Positions 45,635 to 55,579 of a DNA stretch of 64,000 nt are shown piece by piece. The notes under the pieces were generated by a model. It was not told where the DNA came from and searched no databases. It worked only from the letters and a program-made list of their open reading frames with translations. The stretch lies in contig NC_134359.1 in NCBI RefSeq assembly GCF_048569485.1, positions 150,434,933 to 150,498,932 on the forward strand. Reading direction: 5' to 3'. The translations under genes and the position numbers were made by a program. This DNA comes from Anomaloglossus baeobatrachus (lineage: Eukaryota; Chordata; Amphibia; Anura; Aromobatidae). Numbering within the stretch: position 1 is the stretch's first letter; each line of letters opens with the position of its first letter.

Positions 45635-46098
45635 CTAAAATATTAGGTCTGTGTGAATTTTCTATAGTATTTGATACATATTTATATCGAGGACAAATAC
45701 AGATAATAGCGTGTATAATAAATAAGCTACATTCTATAACTTAACAAATATCTATTATTTTTATAAATATAATTCCTGTTATAATAAACATAGTCACTAT
45801 TAAATACACTATTTAGATTTAATACCAGCAAAAGCATATTAGATGTTAAAAGTTAAATACTTACAGCTTATAGAATCTTTGAAGTTTTCTTGAAAGCGTC
45901 GAGAGGGAGCGTGTCGGTCAGTCGCTGATAGTAGCCAGGACACTTAGTTTGACAAGAGCTCTCGCTCTGTATTTAAAGCTGTACAGAGATAACACATCTA
46001 CCGTTTACGCCCTTAAGAACTGACCAGTTACGCACGTTTGCTGTATCAGCATTAAATAAATATATTACTAAGCAAAAAAAGAAAAAAAAAAACAAAAA

Positions 46099-46172
<74 letters not shown>

Positions 46173-46249
46173 CCCAATAAATATATCACTAAGCAATAAT
46201 AGACAACACATTTTGATACACTTTGACAGATACACAACACACTTAAAGG
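45635..46249. promoter_or_regulatory. Divergent central region of the Polinton
   Basis: An AT-rich 615-bp gap between the leftward and rightward gene blocks, with no open frame of note. It holds CTTAGTTTGACAAGAGCTC, a likely TATA-type TATTTAAAGC near 45970, and the CA/TA microsatellite at 46098-46169. Its place makes it the probable two-way promoter; this is inferred from layout only. Confidence 0.45.
46098..46169. repeat. (CA)n(TA)n microsatellite
   Basis: About 10 CA units followed by about 25 TA units with one interruption. A short poly-A rich stretch precedes it from 46070. Confidence 0.95.
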
Positions 46250-47338
46250 GTGATGTCTGGACATTGTGAAAAGATATTACAAAAACAGTACTACAATCCT
46301 AAAAATATTGGTTCTTTTGGAGGTGTTGCAAGTTTATATAGAGGAATTCGTAACCACAATATTACAAAGAAAGATGTGCTTAATTGGTTGGCTAATCAAG
46401 ATACATATTCTTTACACAAGCCAGTCAGAAAAAAAATTTTGACCAATAAAATAATCGTGGCAAACATCGACTCCCAGTGGCAAGCCGATCTTGTCAGTAT
46501 GATTGATTATTCAAGAGAAAATAACAATATAAGATACATTCTAACAGTTATTGATATCCTATCGAAATATGCATGGTGCGTGGCCTTATCAAACAAGACA
46601 GGAACAAGTGTTGCCAGATCACTCGAATTAATATTTGAAAATGATCAGCGGATACCAAGGAAGCTACAGACGGATCAGGGGCGCGAGTTTATGAATAATG
46701 CCGTGAAGCGCGTGTGTAATATACATTACATTCATCTTTTTTTTACTAACAATACAGTAAAGGCCGCCATGGTGGAGAGATTTAATCGAACACTTAAGTC
46801 GAAAATGTGGCGATATTTTACGAGGAATAATACCTTTAGATATATTGATATTTTACCTGATTTGGTGTATAGCTATAATCATTCGTATCACACTGCAATT
46901 CGTTGTAGACCCATTGATGTGACCAAACATAACTCGTTACAAATCTGGAGAAATATTTACGCTTCTAGTAACGCTGCTAAGCCTATTAAACCTTCTTTAA
47001 AAATTGGCGATCATGTAAGAGTGTCACGCTATAAAGGCATTTTCGCTAAGAGTTATGAACAAACGTACACCGATGAGATATTTGTTATTACAGCCATCAA
47101 TGTCAAATTTCAAAAACCTCTCTATAAAATTGCTGATTTGAGCGGTGAAGATGTACAGGGCTCGTTTTATAAAGAAGAGCTGCAAAAAATACCAATGGAT
47201 GAGAACCGCATCTACAGAGTTGAAAAAATTTTGAGACGCAAGCGTAAGAGCGGTGAGCGACTGGTATTAGTTAAGTGGCTTGGTTTTCCTTCAAAGTTTA
47301 ACAGTTGGATTAAAGAAGATCAGCTGACAGACATCTAA
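46250..47338 (+). CDS. Polinton retroviral-type integrase with C-terminal chromodomain, 362 aa
   Basis: DDE recombinase that inserts the element and makes the 6-bp duplication. The N-terminal part (YYNPKNIGSFGGVASLYRGI) is typical of Polinton integrases and lacks a retroviral HHCC finger. Catalytic residues by eye: D80 in WQADLV, D142 in LQTDQGREF, E176 in VERFNRT. A basic linker is followed by a chromodomain of YRVEKILRRKR ... LVKWLGFPSKFNSWI type (about 318-357), which may guide target choice. Two ATGs lie at 46250 and 46253; either could start. The frame looks whole and is followed 3 bp later by the minor capsid gene. Confidence 0.92.
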   Translation: MMSGHCEKILQKQYYNPKNIGSFGGVASLYRGIRNHNITKKDVLNWLANQDTYSLHKPVRKKILTNKIIVANIDSQWQADLVSMIDYSRENNNIRYILTVIDILSKYAWCVALSNKTGTSVARSLELIFENDQRIPRKLQTDQGREFMNNAVKRVCNIHYIHLFFTNNTVKAAMVERFNRTLKSKMWRYFTRNNTFRYIDILPDLVYSYNHSYHTAIRCRPIDVTKHNSLQIWRNIYASSNAAKPIKPSLKIGDHVRVSRYKGIFAKSYEQTYTDEIFVITAINVKFQKPLYKIADLSGEDVQGSFYKEELQKIPMDENRIYRVEKILRRKRKSGERLVLVKWLGFPSKFNSWIKEDQLTDI

Positions 47339-47341
47339 ATC

Positions 47342-48100
47342 ATGGAGGCGGAATCATTTTATATAACATTACCGAGCAATGCATCTTCTAGAATATATCC
47401 TGAGAACACAATATCAACTTATACCACCAAATTGGCAAAGCCTGTACACCTTTCTGGACCTTTTGAAGTCGCGCTCACCGAGATTCAATACCCGCATACA
47501 TGGTATACGTTTGAGCAGAATGATGGAAATTTCTTTATAGGGAAGCGTGGTGAAGTTTTGAAGGAGTTTTATTTGAAACCGGGATTTTATTCAAACATCG
47601 CTGAACTCATAAGAGCCATTAATGAGCGTATTGATGCATTGAAGGTAGCACCTGATGGTTTTAAACTAAGATACGACGATGTGAAGAGAACTGTTACCAT
47701 GTCGGATTCACCGACTATACATTTTGCGCCAGGGCAGAAACTCTCGCATATTTTAGGACTACCACCCTATATTGAGGCCTCTGTAGATAATGCACATCTG
47801 GAAAGGAAAAAGACGTATGCAGATATAAAAGATGGGTTTTATACATTATATGTGTACACAGATATAATACAACACCAGCTTGTGGGGGATAGTTATGTTC
47901 AGCTTCTGCGAACAGCGCAAGTAACGGGAAAGAGTGGCGAACTGACCACTCTCCAATACACAAGGGCCGATTATGTACCGCTTTGCAAGCAACATTTTGA
48001 TTCTGTGACGATCTCTATATTATCAGATCAGGGTGTGCCTGTTAAATTCAAATACGGCAAGGTAATTATTCGATTACACTTTCGACCGAGAAAGGGCTAA
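47342..48100 (+). CDS. Polinton minor capsid (penton-like, single jelly-roll) protein, 252 aa
   Basis: Begins MEAESFYITLPSNASS. Beta-rich pattern with conserved NTISTYTTKLAKPVHLSGP and VALTEIQYPHTWY near residues 20-55, both recalled from Polinton minor capsid proteins of the single jelly-roll type that would form capsid vertices. Size suits the family. It sits between integrase and the small basic gene in a tight rightward block. The frame looks whole. The fold assignment is from pattern memory, not a structure search. Confidence 0.75.
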   Translation: MEAESFYITLPSNASSRIYPENTISTYTTKLAKPVHLSGPFEVALTEIQYPHTWYTFEQNDGNFFIGKRGEVLKEFYLKPGFYSNIAELIRAINERIDALKVAPDGFKLRYDDVKRTVTMSDSPTIHFAPGQKLSHILGLPPYIEASVDNAHLERKKTYADIKDGFYTLYVYTDIIQHQLVGDSYVQLLRTAQVTGKSGELTTLQYTRADYVPLCKQHFDSVTISILSDQGVPVKFKYGKVIIRLHFRPRKG

Positions 48101-48109
48101 CACAGTAAA

Positions 48110-48541
48110 ATGGTGTCTCAAAGGGTGTATGGCGAGCCAGCAATTTATGCAAGGTATTATATGGCTCAAACGGGCCATGGTTTAGAGGGCTTTCGCGGTG
48201 ATGCGCACATGTATGGCGGGGGTCTTGCAGGTATTTTTAGAGGCCTTTTTAGGCGAGCCGTACCGTTGTTCAGGAAAGGTATAGAATTAGTAAAACCGCA
48301 CGTAAAGACAGCTGTCAAAAACATAGCTAGAGATGCGGTCACATCCCTCTCATCAGCCGTAATGAATCGGATAAACACGGACCCGCAGGAGGGCTCTGGA
48401 ATTATTTATGTTGCTAAAAAACAGCAGAAAAGAAAAAGGCAGGCTCGTTATTCACAACCCCCTATGCTCATGGTTAAAAATACTACCAAGAGACGAAACC
48501 GCCAGAAAAGGGTGAGACGCTCTCTCGGTGACATCTTCTAA
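48110..48541 (+). CDS. Polinton small basic virion-type protein, 143 aa
   Basis: MVSQRVYGEPAIYARYY, then a glycine-rich GGGLAGIFRGLFRRAVPLF (about residues 36-54) that could form an amphipathic helix, and a C-terminal third rich in lysine and arginine (KKQQKRKRQAR, KRRNRQKRVRR). The composition recalls adenovirus core or pVI-like proteins that bind DNA or disturb membranes, but I see no firm homology motif. Lies 9 bp after the minor capsid gene and 9 bp before the major capsid gene. The frame looks whole. Confidence 0.65.
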   Translation: MVSQRVYGEPAIYARYYMAQTGHGLEGFRGDAHMYGGGLAGIFRGLFRRAVPLFRKGIELVKPHVKTAVKNIARDAVTSLSSAVMNRINTDPQEGSGIIYVAKKQQKRKRQARYSQPPMLMVKNTTKRRNRQKRVRRSLGDIF

Positions 48542-48550
48542 TCGCTTATC

Positions 48551-49858
48551 ATGGCTTTCATACATGAAGCATCGATCGAGTGTGCAAAATCCGAACTGGA
48601 TATTTTTGACCTCCCTCCAACACAGACAAGTATAGAGAAATCGCTTTTTGTAGAAGTTCAACCTATTGCGGCTCTGTCAGACAATGCACCCTTGGAATTT
48701 TTTATATCGGGCAGCGGTGAATATTATTATGATCTAAACAATACGCTGCTGTACATAAATTGCCGCATCGTCAAACAAGATAATACAGCTATCGGCGCTG
48801 ACGCCAGAGTATCTTTTATAAATTACCCCCTCGCTACGCTCTTTAATCAGGTTGACATCACTCTGGGCGATCGCCTTATCTCACAGTCGGATAACCTCTA
48901 CAGTTATAGAGCGTACATTGAAACGCTTTTAAATTACAGCTCACAAACATTATCATCGCAATTTACTGCTGGATTGTTCTATAAAGACACTGCAGGACAT
49001 CATAATGATCGGACCTTGGATGGCGCAAATGCTGGTTTTGTCAAAAGAGCCTTTATATCAGCCAACTCTAAACCTGTAGATCTCATGGGACCAATTTTTG
49101 GAGATATATTTAATCAACCAAAGCTCATACTTAACGGTCTTGACCTCAAGATCAAGTTGTCAAGAAATAAGGATAGTTTTTGTTTGATGTCCGCTGATGC
49201 TGAGCAATATAAAGTGCAAATCTCACACGCGGCTCTGTATGTAAAAAGAGCGCAGGTCTCTCCAGCTGTACGAATAGGCCACAGTCAGGCCCTACTAGCT
49301 GCAACCGCCAAATATGCTATTGATAGGGCCTGCATGAAAGTATACAGTATACCGGCTGGTACACGTATTTCAAACCACGAGAACCTCTTCTTAGGCCAAA
49401 TTCCTTCAACAGTAATATTAGGATTTGTAGATAATGAAGCATTTAGTGGCTCATATAATAAAAATCCTTTGTGCTTTGCTCATTTCAACATAAGCCAGAC
49501 AGCAATTTATGTCGATGGCCAACAAATACCAGCACGGCCATACCAACCTAATTTCAATGTTGATTTAGCCGTTCGAGAGTTTATGTCGTTAGCCCAGATT
49601 TCTGGGAAACAAAGGTCCGATTCTGCTTTGGCAATAGACCGTGAAGAATTTATGGATGGATTCACATTATTTGCGTTTGATTTATCCCCCGATCAAGAGC
49701 CCGGTGGTCATTTCTCGCTTGTGAAAACCGGTAACCTACGCGCTGAAGTGCGGTTTGCGGTAGCTACACCACATACTGTAAATATGATCGTATATGCTCT
49801 CAGCTCAACTATACTTGAAATCAACAACAGAAGAGAAATATTATTTGATTATATCTAA
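48551..49858 (+). CDS. Polinton major capsid protein (double jelly-roll type), 435 aa
   Basis: Begins MAFIHEASIECAKSELDIFD. The segments PLEFFISGSGEYYYDLNN, NYPLATLFNQVDITLGDRLI and YSYRAYIETLLNYS (about residues 45-135) are hallmarks of Polinton major capsid proteins, which share the double jelly-roll fold of adenovirus hexon and other large DNA-virus capsids. Length is within the family range. The protease gene starts 2 bp after its stop. The frame looks whole. Confidence 0.9.
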   Translation: MAFIHEASIECAKSELDIFDLPPTQTSIEKSLFVEVQPIAALSDNAPLEFFISGSGEYYYDLNNTLLYINCRIVKQDNTAIGADARVSFINYPLATLFNQVDITLGDRLISQSDNLYSYRAYIETLLNYSSQTLSSQFTAGLFYKDTAGHHNDRTLDGANAGFVKRAFISANSKPVDLMGPIFGDIFNQPKLILNGLDLKIKLSRNKDSFCLMSADAEQYKVQISHAALYVKRAQVSPAVRIGHSQALLAATAKYAIDRACMKVYSIPAGTRISNHENLFLGQIPSTVILGFVDNEAFSGSYNKNPLCFAHFNISQTAIYVDGQQIPARPYQPNFNVDLAVREFMSLAQISGKQRSDSALAIDREEFMDGFTLFAFDLSPDQEPGGHFSLVKTGNLRAEVRFAVATPHTVNMIVYALSSTILEINNRREILFDYI

Positions 49859-49860
49859 TT

Positions 49861-50388
49861 ATGAATACCCTGCAACTCACAAATCTGCTGAAGTCCGATC
49901 GTTATACAGACCGTATATTTGCTGGTGTGTTTCCGTGTGATTTGCTACCGTCATATAGAGTGAATCAGAGACCCGCTGCTTACATCGTGAACACAGACAC
50001 CGCCAGTCAAAGCGGCCGTCATTGGATATTAATTATACTCTGCGATGATAAGAAGGCAATATTCTTTGATAGTTATGGCTACCCGCCTTGTTCCATAATT
50101 TTTCCTGCTGAGTTTGTAAGCTTCTTAAACAGAAACGCTGAACTATATTGTTATCAAAATAATAAATTACAATCAACATATTCACGTGTTTGCGGGCAGT
50201 ACTGCGTTTACATTTTGTACCATTTAGCACGGGGTACATCATTCGATAAAATATTACAATGCTTTACTACTGATTCAAACAGTAATGACCGAATAGTATC
50301 TGCTTTTGTACAGGCTAAATTATCTAATCACACTAACTTTTCAATTTGTCTACATAAGCAGTTTTGCATAGCTCTTTGCAACCATTGA
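49861..50388 (+). CDS. Polinton adenovirus-type cysteine protease, 175 aa
   Basis: Maturation protease of the C5 family. Catalytic layout: H54 in SGRHWILI, D70 in IFFDSYG, Q104 in NKLQSTYS, C115 in VCGQYCVYI. Order and spacing match adenain-like proteases of Polintons. Last gene of the rightward block; the next 390 bp are non-coding. The frame looks whole. Confidence 0.9.
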   Translation: MNTLQLTNLLKSDRYTDRIFAGVFPCDLLPSYRVNQRPAAYIVNTDTASQSGRHWILIILCDDKKAIFFDSYGYPPCSIIFPAEFVSFLNRNAELYCYQNNKLQSTYSRVCGQYCVYILYHLARGTSFDKILQCFTTDSNSNDRIVSAFVQAKLSNHTNFSICLHKQFCIALCNH

Positions 50389-50778
50389 TGAGCCTGTAGT
50401 ATGGTATCTCTCAACACAGCTGTATGGTCATTTGTATGTAAGCAAAATTAAGCTAGTTAAGCAGCCTGGCACAGTATTGTATGGTCAGCAATATAGCTTT
50501 ACAGAAGATGATATTTGACCCTATAAGCAGAAATGATGTGTTCTAATGCTCTCATGATATTCTGTAAATGTATCAGATTGTTCTGTGACTGAGCCATTGA
50601 AAATGTATTTGGTTTTTATCTAAAATGTAATTGCTTTTTGGTCTCAATAAACTTTTTAAACTTTTAATCTGTCTGTCTTTTATACAAACAGTATAACTTT
50701 ATACTCGGTGACTTATAAAACATGATTAATAGCCCAGGTCAGCTAATAGTGTGATTGAGCATGTACATAATATACCCA
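50389..50778. other. Non-coding gap with a diverged partial copy of the terminal repeat
   Basis: Contains an AATAAA-type signal (CTCAATAAACTT, about 50643-50654) suited to the rightward transcripts. From about 50640 to 50778 it resembles part of the adjacent terminal repeat (CTGTCTTTTATACAAACAGT against CTGTCTTTTATGCAAACAGT at about 50920), so an old internal duplication of repeat sequence sits next to the current one. Confidence 0.7.
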
Positions 50779-51282
50779 TTATTAAATAGTGTATTATACT
50801 ATTGCTTGTAATACTTTTATATTGTTCTGTTTTAATACGGTATTAATTGTAATCCTCTGACATTTTACTGAATGCAATTGACATTTTGATCAATAAAGAA
50901 TTTAAACTTTTAATGTGTCTGTCTTTTATGCAAACAGTATAACTTTATACTCGGGGAGTTATAAAAACTCATTACTAGCACAGGACGGGGGTAATAGTAT
51001 ATTTGGCCATATACATAATATGCCCAATCAAATGTTAATTGTATGCTGTAGTGTAATACACACTCTATAATATTAGTCCTATGAACTAATATTATAGAGT
51101 GTGAATTACACCACCAAGATTTATCAAAAGCCAATAAATATATCACGAATCAATAAAAGAAAACACATTTTGATACACTTTTATAGATAAGGGGCGTACT
51201 ACAGCACAACTTTGACACATTTTGATAGGGGCGGGGCACCTGTCAGATTACTTTTGATGGATCATGTGTAATGCACACTACT
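50779..51282 (-). repeat. Polinton right terminal inverted repeat
   Basis: Mirror of 37276-37779, ending TGCACACTACT, followed by the target duplication CACATC. Confidence 0.92.
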
Positions 51283-51632
51283 CACATCAGCAACCTGGCC
51301 CCTGCTGTGAAGTTGCTGATCGCTACAAATCGTTCAGGACCATTCTTTGGTCCTTTGTTTCCCGCTGTGCAGCATGACCGCTAGAAAGTTTCAGTGTGTA
51401 AAGGTGACTTTACAGCGACTTCGTTAGCGACTTCCCTTTCAAAAAGCTGCTTTACAACGTCCCCAATGACTAGCTAGGTCGTTCTGCAGGTCCAGATCGC
51501 TGTTACGTCGTTGGCCAGGTTTGCCTGTTTGACAGCTTCCCAGCGACTCACCAGAGACTTTGTAGCGATCCCGGCCAGGTTGGGATCGCTGGTGGGATCG
51601 CTAGAAAGTCTCAGCGTGTAAAGGGGCCTTTA

Positions 51633-51960
51633 GTTTCCTCAGTGTTTGCTAGTATAATGGCTTAGTAACAATGAGTTTGAGTGTGCAATGCAGGCAGACG
51701 TGCTGCAAATATCTTTGCACTAGTGGGACAATAATGAAGTCCAACAGCCACTTTTAGGATGCCACTAAGTTTACTCAGTGTTTGCTAGTATAATGGCTTA
51801 GTAACAATGAGTTTGAGTGTGCAATGCAGGCAGACGTGCTGCAAATATCTTTGCACTAGTGGGACAATAATGAAGTCCAACAGCCACTTTTAGGATGCCA
51901 CTAAGTTTCCTCAGTGTTTGCTAGTATAATGGATTAGTAACAATGATCTTGAGTGTGCAA
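51633..51960 (-). repeat. 136-bp array of hAT copy 2, outer part
   Basis: About 2.4 monomers of the copy 2 subfamily resume after the MITE and end at about 51960 inside a monomer (GAGTGTGCAA). From there the unique hAT 5' leader starts, so the full extent of this array is seen: about 2.9 kb or 21 monomers without insertions. Confidence 0.9.
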
Positions 51961-52758
51961 AGGGCAGGAGGGTACAGTGGCAGGGTTGTGGGTCTGGGTA
52001 CAGGAAAGGAAGCCTCCCTTTCTATCCCTCCTAATGGGGAAATGCAGCGAGGAAAACCCTGACCTTAGCTATACAGACGCTGTCATCTTGTGTAGCTGTT
52101 AAAATCTGTTTTCACTGACCTGACTGTCACCTATGGCTCTGACCCTGCCGGTATTAGCCTTTACAAGGGCTGAAAGAAACTTCTATCCCTATTCTGTATA
52201 GCGCTGTGTATAGAGCGTACACAGCAGTATCGGAGACAGGAGCTACGCCAGCGGTGACTGACACCAAGACACAGAAGGCAGATAATGGCGCGCTGGAGGA
52301 AAATGTCCGTTTTTATAATGCAGGGACATGTGACATGGACATCCTATCACACATGCCGTTGCTTCTCTGGCTAAAAGTCCACTTAGCTGTGTGTGTGTCT
52401 GGGATTGGCTGACATGCTGGCTCGCCCCACTACACGCGCGCGCTTAGGGAAGGAAGACAAGGAAAAAAAAAAAAAGGCGATCGCCATTATCCAAACAGCA
52501 GTGATCTGAATGCGCTGTTCCCGCACACTATACACTGAAATTTCATAATAGTGTGAGTCACAGAGTGACTTACACTATTATAGCGGAAAGCCAGCTAGTA
52601 ATTAGCTTGTCTTTTTGCTGCTAGAACCGTTCTCGAACGTATCTAGAATTATCGAGCTTTAGCAAAAAGCTCGAGTTCTAGTTTGATCTAGAACAGCCCC
52701 CAAAATCACTCGAACCGCAAACTGAAGAACCTCGAACAGCGAACCGCGCTCAACTCTA
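51961..52758 (-). other. 5' terminal region of hAT copy 2
   Basis: Non-coding stretch between the array and the 5' terminus. Near the end are clustered GAACC/CGAAC motifs and inverted short repeats around TCTAGAAC and AGCTCGAG. It ends, read on the minus strand, TAGAGTTGAGCGCGGTTCG at 52758, pairing with the 3' terminus of the same family. It also holds a hairpin-like ATAATAGTGTGAGTCAC ... GTGACTTACACTATTAT near 52545-52580 and a poly-A tract at about 52465. No gene seen. A GC-rich promoter for the transposase could lie here. Confidence 0.65.
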
Positions 52759-54079
52759 ATTGACACACAACTCGTGGGGACGGAAAGACTTGTACAGCAG
52801 ACCCTTCTCATCTCTCACCATAGTTACCCAGTTCCCAATTAGCAACATGTAACTCCCCTGTCCATGCTTACTGTTCCAAGTATCTGTGGTGAAATGCACC
52901 CTGTCACACACAGAGTTTCTCAAGGAATCGGTGATGTTGTGTGCGACCTGCTGTGGTAGCGCGGGCACCCCTTTCTTGGAAAAGGAGTGGCGAATGGCCA
53001 TCGGCTCTTGGGGCACTGCAATAGGCATAAGGTCTCGAAAATCCTCGGTGACAAAAGGGTGTAAAGGCAGCCTTTCTTTAGCCAACAAGTTTGAGATGCC
53101 GAAACAAAACCTCTTAGACATGTCATGCACTTCGAAAATCATGTAAAACACAGCGAGGGGACTCCAACCACAGTCTCCCTCGTTTCCACTAATTGGGCCA
53201 CACACACCCCACTTGACTGGCATCAGTTGACCCCCCTTTTCAAGATGAAAAAGGAGCTTTGCATGAAGCACTCTCAAAAATACGTGTGCCTTTCGCCTCC
53301 CCTGGCTGACCCAGGGGAAGAAAAGTCCTCTGAGAGCCATGACTTGTTCATCTTGGTTCTTGGAGAAACACAGCGAGGGGACTACAACCACAGTCTCCCT
53401 CGTTGCCACTAATTGGGCCACACAACCCCCCCACTTGACTGGCATCAGTTGACCCCCCTTTTTAAAATGAAAAAGATGCTTTGCATGAGGCACTCTCAAA
53501 AATATGCGTGCCTTTCGCCTCCCCTGGCTGACCCAGGGGAAGAAATGTCCTCTGAGAGCCATGACTTGATCATCTTGGTGAACGTTAGTATGTCCACATT
53601 GTCAGTGGACAAACGCGTGTGCTTATCTGTCAGCACACCCCCAGCAGCACTGAGGACATGATCCGAGAGAACGCTGGCTGCGGGACACGACAAGATCCCC
53701 AAGGCGTACGTGGTGAGCTCAGGCAATTTATCCAGAATGGAAGCCTAAAATGAGCAGGGCTCAAGTTGCACAGTAATGGCATCGATGTTCCCTTGCATAT
53801 ACTCATATATCTGTGTCTCCTCCTCTTTTTCCTTGTCCAGCTCTTTTGTTTTCGCATGAGTATATGTCCTTGTCACTTTCCCATGTGTTTGTGTTGTGTT
53901 GTGAGTTGTTTGTCACCTTTTGGACACCTTTGAGGGTGTTTTCTAGGAGTTTTTATGTGTTTGTGATTGCCTCCCTTTGTTTTCTATGGGTTCGAGTAAT
54001 TTGCCGAACCAAACTCGAACTAGACCTCCGTTCGACGAACCGAACTCGAGCCGAATCGCGACCAGTTCGCTCATCTCTA
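52759..54079 (-). mobile_element. hAT-type transposon, copy 3, scrambled remnant
   Basis: On the minus strand, in order from 54079: a terminus TAGAGATGAGCGAAC with 3'-terminal-region sequence (54079-53760), an hATC dimerisation segment LSCPAASVLSDHVLSAAGG (about 53726-53580), two units of the 237-bp repeat family (about 53580-53146), then a piece of the earlier catalytic region (53146-52759; DMSKRFCFGIS to FTTDTWNSKHGQGSY). The catalytic part normally precedes hATC and the repeats, so the copy is rearranged, and its 3' terminal region points opposite to its coding parts. It meets copy 2 at 52759 and the Gypsy fossil at 54080. The fused frame of 268 codons (52756-53562) is an artefact of this rearrangement. 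Confidence 0.7.
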
Positions 54080-54800
54080 TTCGAGACCCATCTCGAGGTC
54101 TACTGGCAAGCGCCCTGGCCGGGCCCGCATCAGGTACACCGGGGTACTTTTGGTGGAACCACAGGGAATATTGTTGTACATGTCCACCAAGTCGGGCAGC
54201 TTCTCGGGCCACAGATTCCTCTCTTCCAGGGGCAGCATCTTGAGGAGGTTCAACACCAGGTGATTCATTTTCTCTCACATCCCGTTAGTCTGGGCATGAT
54301 ACGGGGTAGTTCTGATCTTCTTGCACCCATAGAGTTGACAGAATTCCTGGAATACCTCCGCTTTGAAGGCTGGACCCTGATCCGTGAGCACCCTTTCTGG
54401 ATAGCTATGGGGTCGGCAGAAATAGGCCTGGAAGGCCCTGGCAGCAGTGCACCCAGTCATGTCTTTGACAGGGACAACGACCAAGAATCTTGAGTAGTGG
54501 TCCACCATGGTCATGGCATAGGTGTATCCGTTCCGACTGGTTGTGAGCTTGACGTGGTCTAAAGCGACCAGCTCCAGCGGCTGATGAGTAACGATTGGTT
54601 GCAGGGGGGCCTTCTGACTGGCCTCGTCCCGTCTCCGCAGGGTACAAGGCCCACATTCTCGGCATCATGCCTCCACGGACTCCCGCATTCCGCTCCAATA
54701 AAATCGTTGTCTCAGCAGCATTTCCAACTTTTATCAGCCGAAGTGCCCGGCACCGTCGTGGTAGGCCTGTAAGACTTTAGGTACATGGACCTGGGGTACC
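54080..54800 (-). pseudogene. Gypsy fossil: integrase region
   Basis: Recognisable by MTMVDHYSRFLVVVPVKD, VLTDQGPAFKAEVF and TTPYHAQTNG, the usual core of Ty3/Gypsy integrases after RNase H. Truncated by the hAT insertion and degraded. Confidence 0.8.
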
Positions 54801-54899
54801 ACCAGCTGGCGAATCCTCTCGTGGGTTTTCGGGCTAATCAGCTCCTGGTACAGTTTCCCTTGGTATAGGCACAGAGGGGGCCAGAGGATCCATTCTGGA

Positions 54900-55520
54900 A
54901 GAACCCCGGGCTTTCATGGTCTTGACCAACTGGACAGCGGGCTCCTGATCTTGGGCGTGTTGCCACCCCTGACTGGGTAAGGGGTCGAAGTGCACTTGCT
55001 GTTGGTTGACACATGGCCCCCACTCCTGCAATCGATGGAATGCGGGGAGCTCGATTTCCTCCAAGCCGTCCTCCTCCACTCCCTCATCAGCCTGATGTGG
55101 CATGGGGACAGTGCATCCGCATTGGTATTCTTACGGCTAGCCCTGTATTTGATAGTGAAATCATAGTTGGATAGCCGAGCCATCCACTGCTGCTCCAGGG
55201 CACCCAACTTTGCAGTGTCCAGATGGGTCAATGGATTGTTATCCATGTAGGCCGTGAACTTGGCTGCCGCGAGGTAATTCTTAAACCTTTCGGTTATGGC
55301 TCACACCAGGGCTAGGAATTCAAATTTAAAGGAGCTGTAGTTCTTGGGGTTCCTCTCAGTCGGCCGGAGCTTTCGGCTGGCATAGGCGATCACCCTCTCC
55401 TTCCTGTCTTGGATTTGGGACAGGACTGCGCCCAGACCCACATTGCTGGCATCCGTGTACAGGACAAACGGGAGGCCGAAGTCCAGGTAGGCCAGGATCT
55501 CTTCCCCGGTCAATGCCGAC
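54900..55520 (-). pseudogene. Gypsy fossil: RNase H region
   Basis: Signals are PFVLYTDASNVGLGAVLSQ, VIAYASRKL and DNNPLTHLDTAKLGALEQQW, typical of Ty3/Gypsy RNase H with its following tether. Degraded. Confidence 0.85.
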
Positions 55521-55579
55521 TTCAGTTGCTGGAAGGATTCTTCATGCTTTTCTTCCCAGGCAAATAGGAACCCCTAGGA

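Larger units (their letters stand above)
37276..51282. mobile_element. Polinton (Maverick), 14.0 kb, nearly whole
   Basis: Virus-like DNA element with AGT...ACT termini, 504-bp terminal inverted repeats and a 6-bp target duplication CACATC (37270-37275 and 51283-51288). Leftward genes: a 255-aa and a 109-aa protein, packaging ATPase, protein-primed DNA polymerase, and a gene of several short segments. Rightward: integrase with chromodomain, minor capsid protein, a basic protein, major capsid protein, adenovirus-type protease. The two terminal repeats differ at about one site by eye, indicating a very recent insertion. It looks nearly whole, with about one obvious break, and is treated here as a fossil. 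Confidence 0.92.
37166..51632. mobile_element. MITE-like element split by the Polinton
   Basis: The two flanking pieces, 37166-37275 and 51283-51632, together form a non-coding element of about 455 bp. Its ends are inverted copies, AAAGGCCCCTTTACAC and GTGTAAAGGGGCCTTT, and the inverted match extends by CT/AG into the flank. A TA target duplication would fit but the satellite flank differs by one base. Internal sequence repeats AGCGAC/GTCGCT motifs. It inserted into the hAT array before the Polinton arrived. Superfamily not assigned. Confidence 0.65.
22677..52758 (-). mobile_element. hAT-type DNA transposon, copy 2, split by Penelope, MITE and Polinton insertions
   Basis: Second copy of the same element on the minus strand. 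From its 5' end (52758, reading TAGAGTTGAGCGCGGTTCG): leader 51961-52758, 136-bp array 51633-51960 plus 34608-37165, second leader and transposase 31583-34607, then 22677-22755 after the Penelope-like insertion. It stops at 22677, where copy 1 begins, so its 3' part lies left of the window if copy 1 inserted into it. At the 5' end the flank ATTGACACACAA continues as the transposase of copy 3, suggesting copy 2 itself landed in copy 3. Without the insertions it contributes about 6.8 kb here. Confidence 0.7.

Noticed and set aside
52756-53562. 268-codon minus-strand frame as a gene
   Set aside because: It joins repeat units to a transposase piece out of natural order; an artefact of rearrangement.
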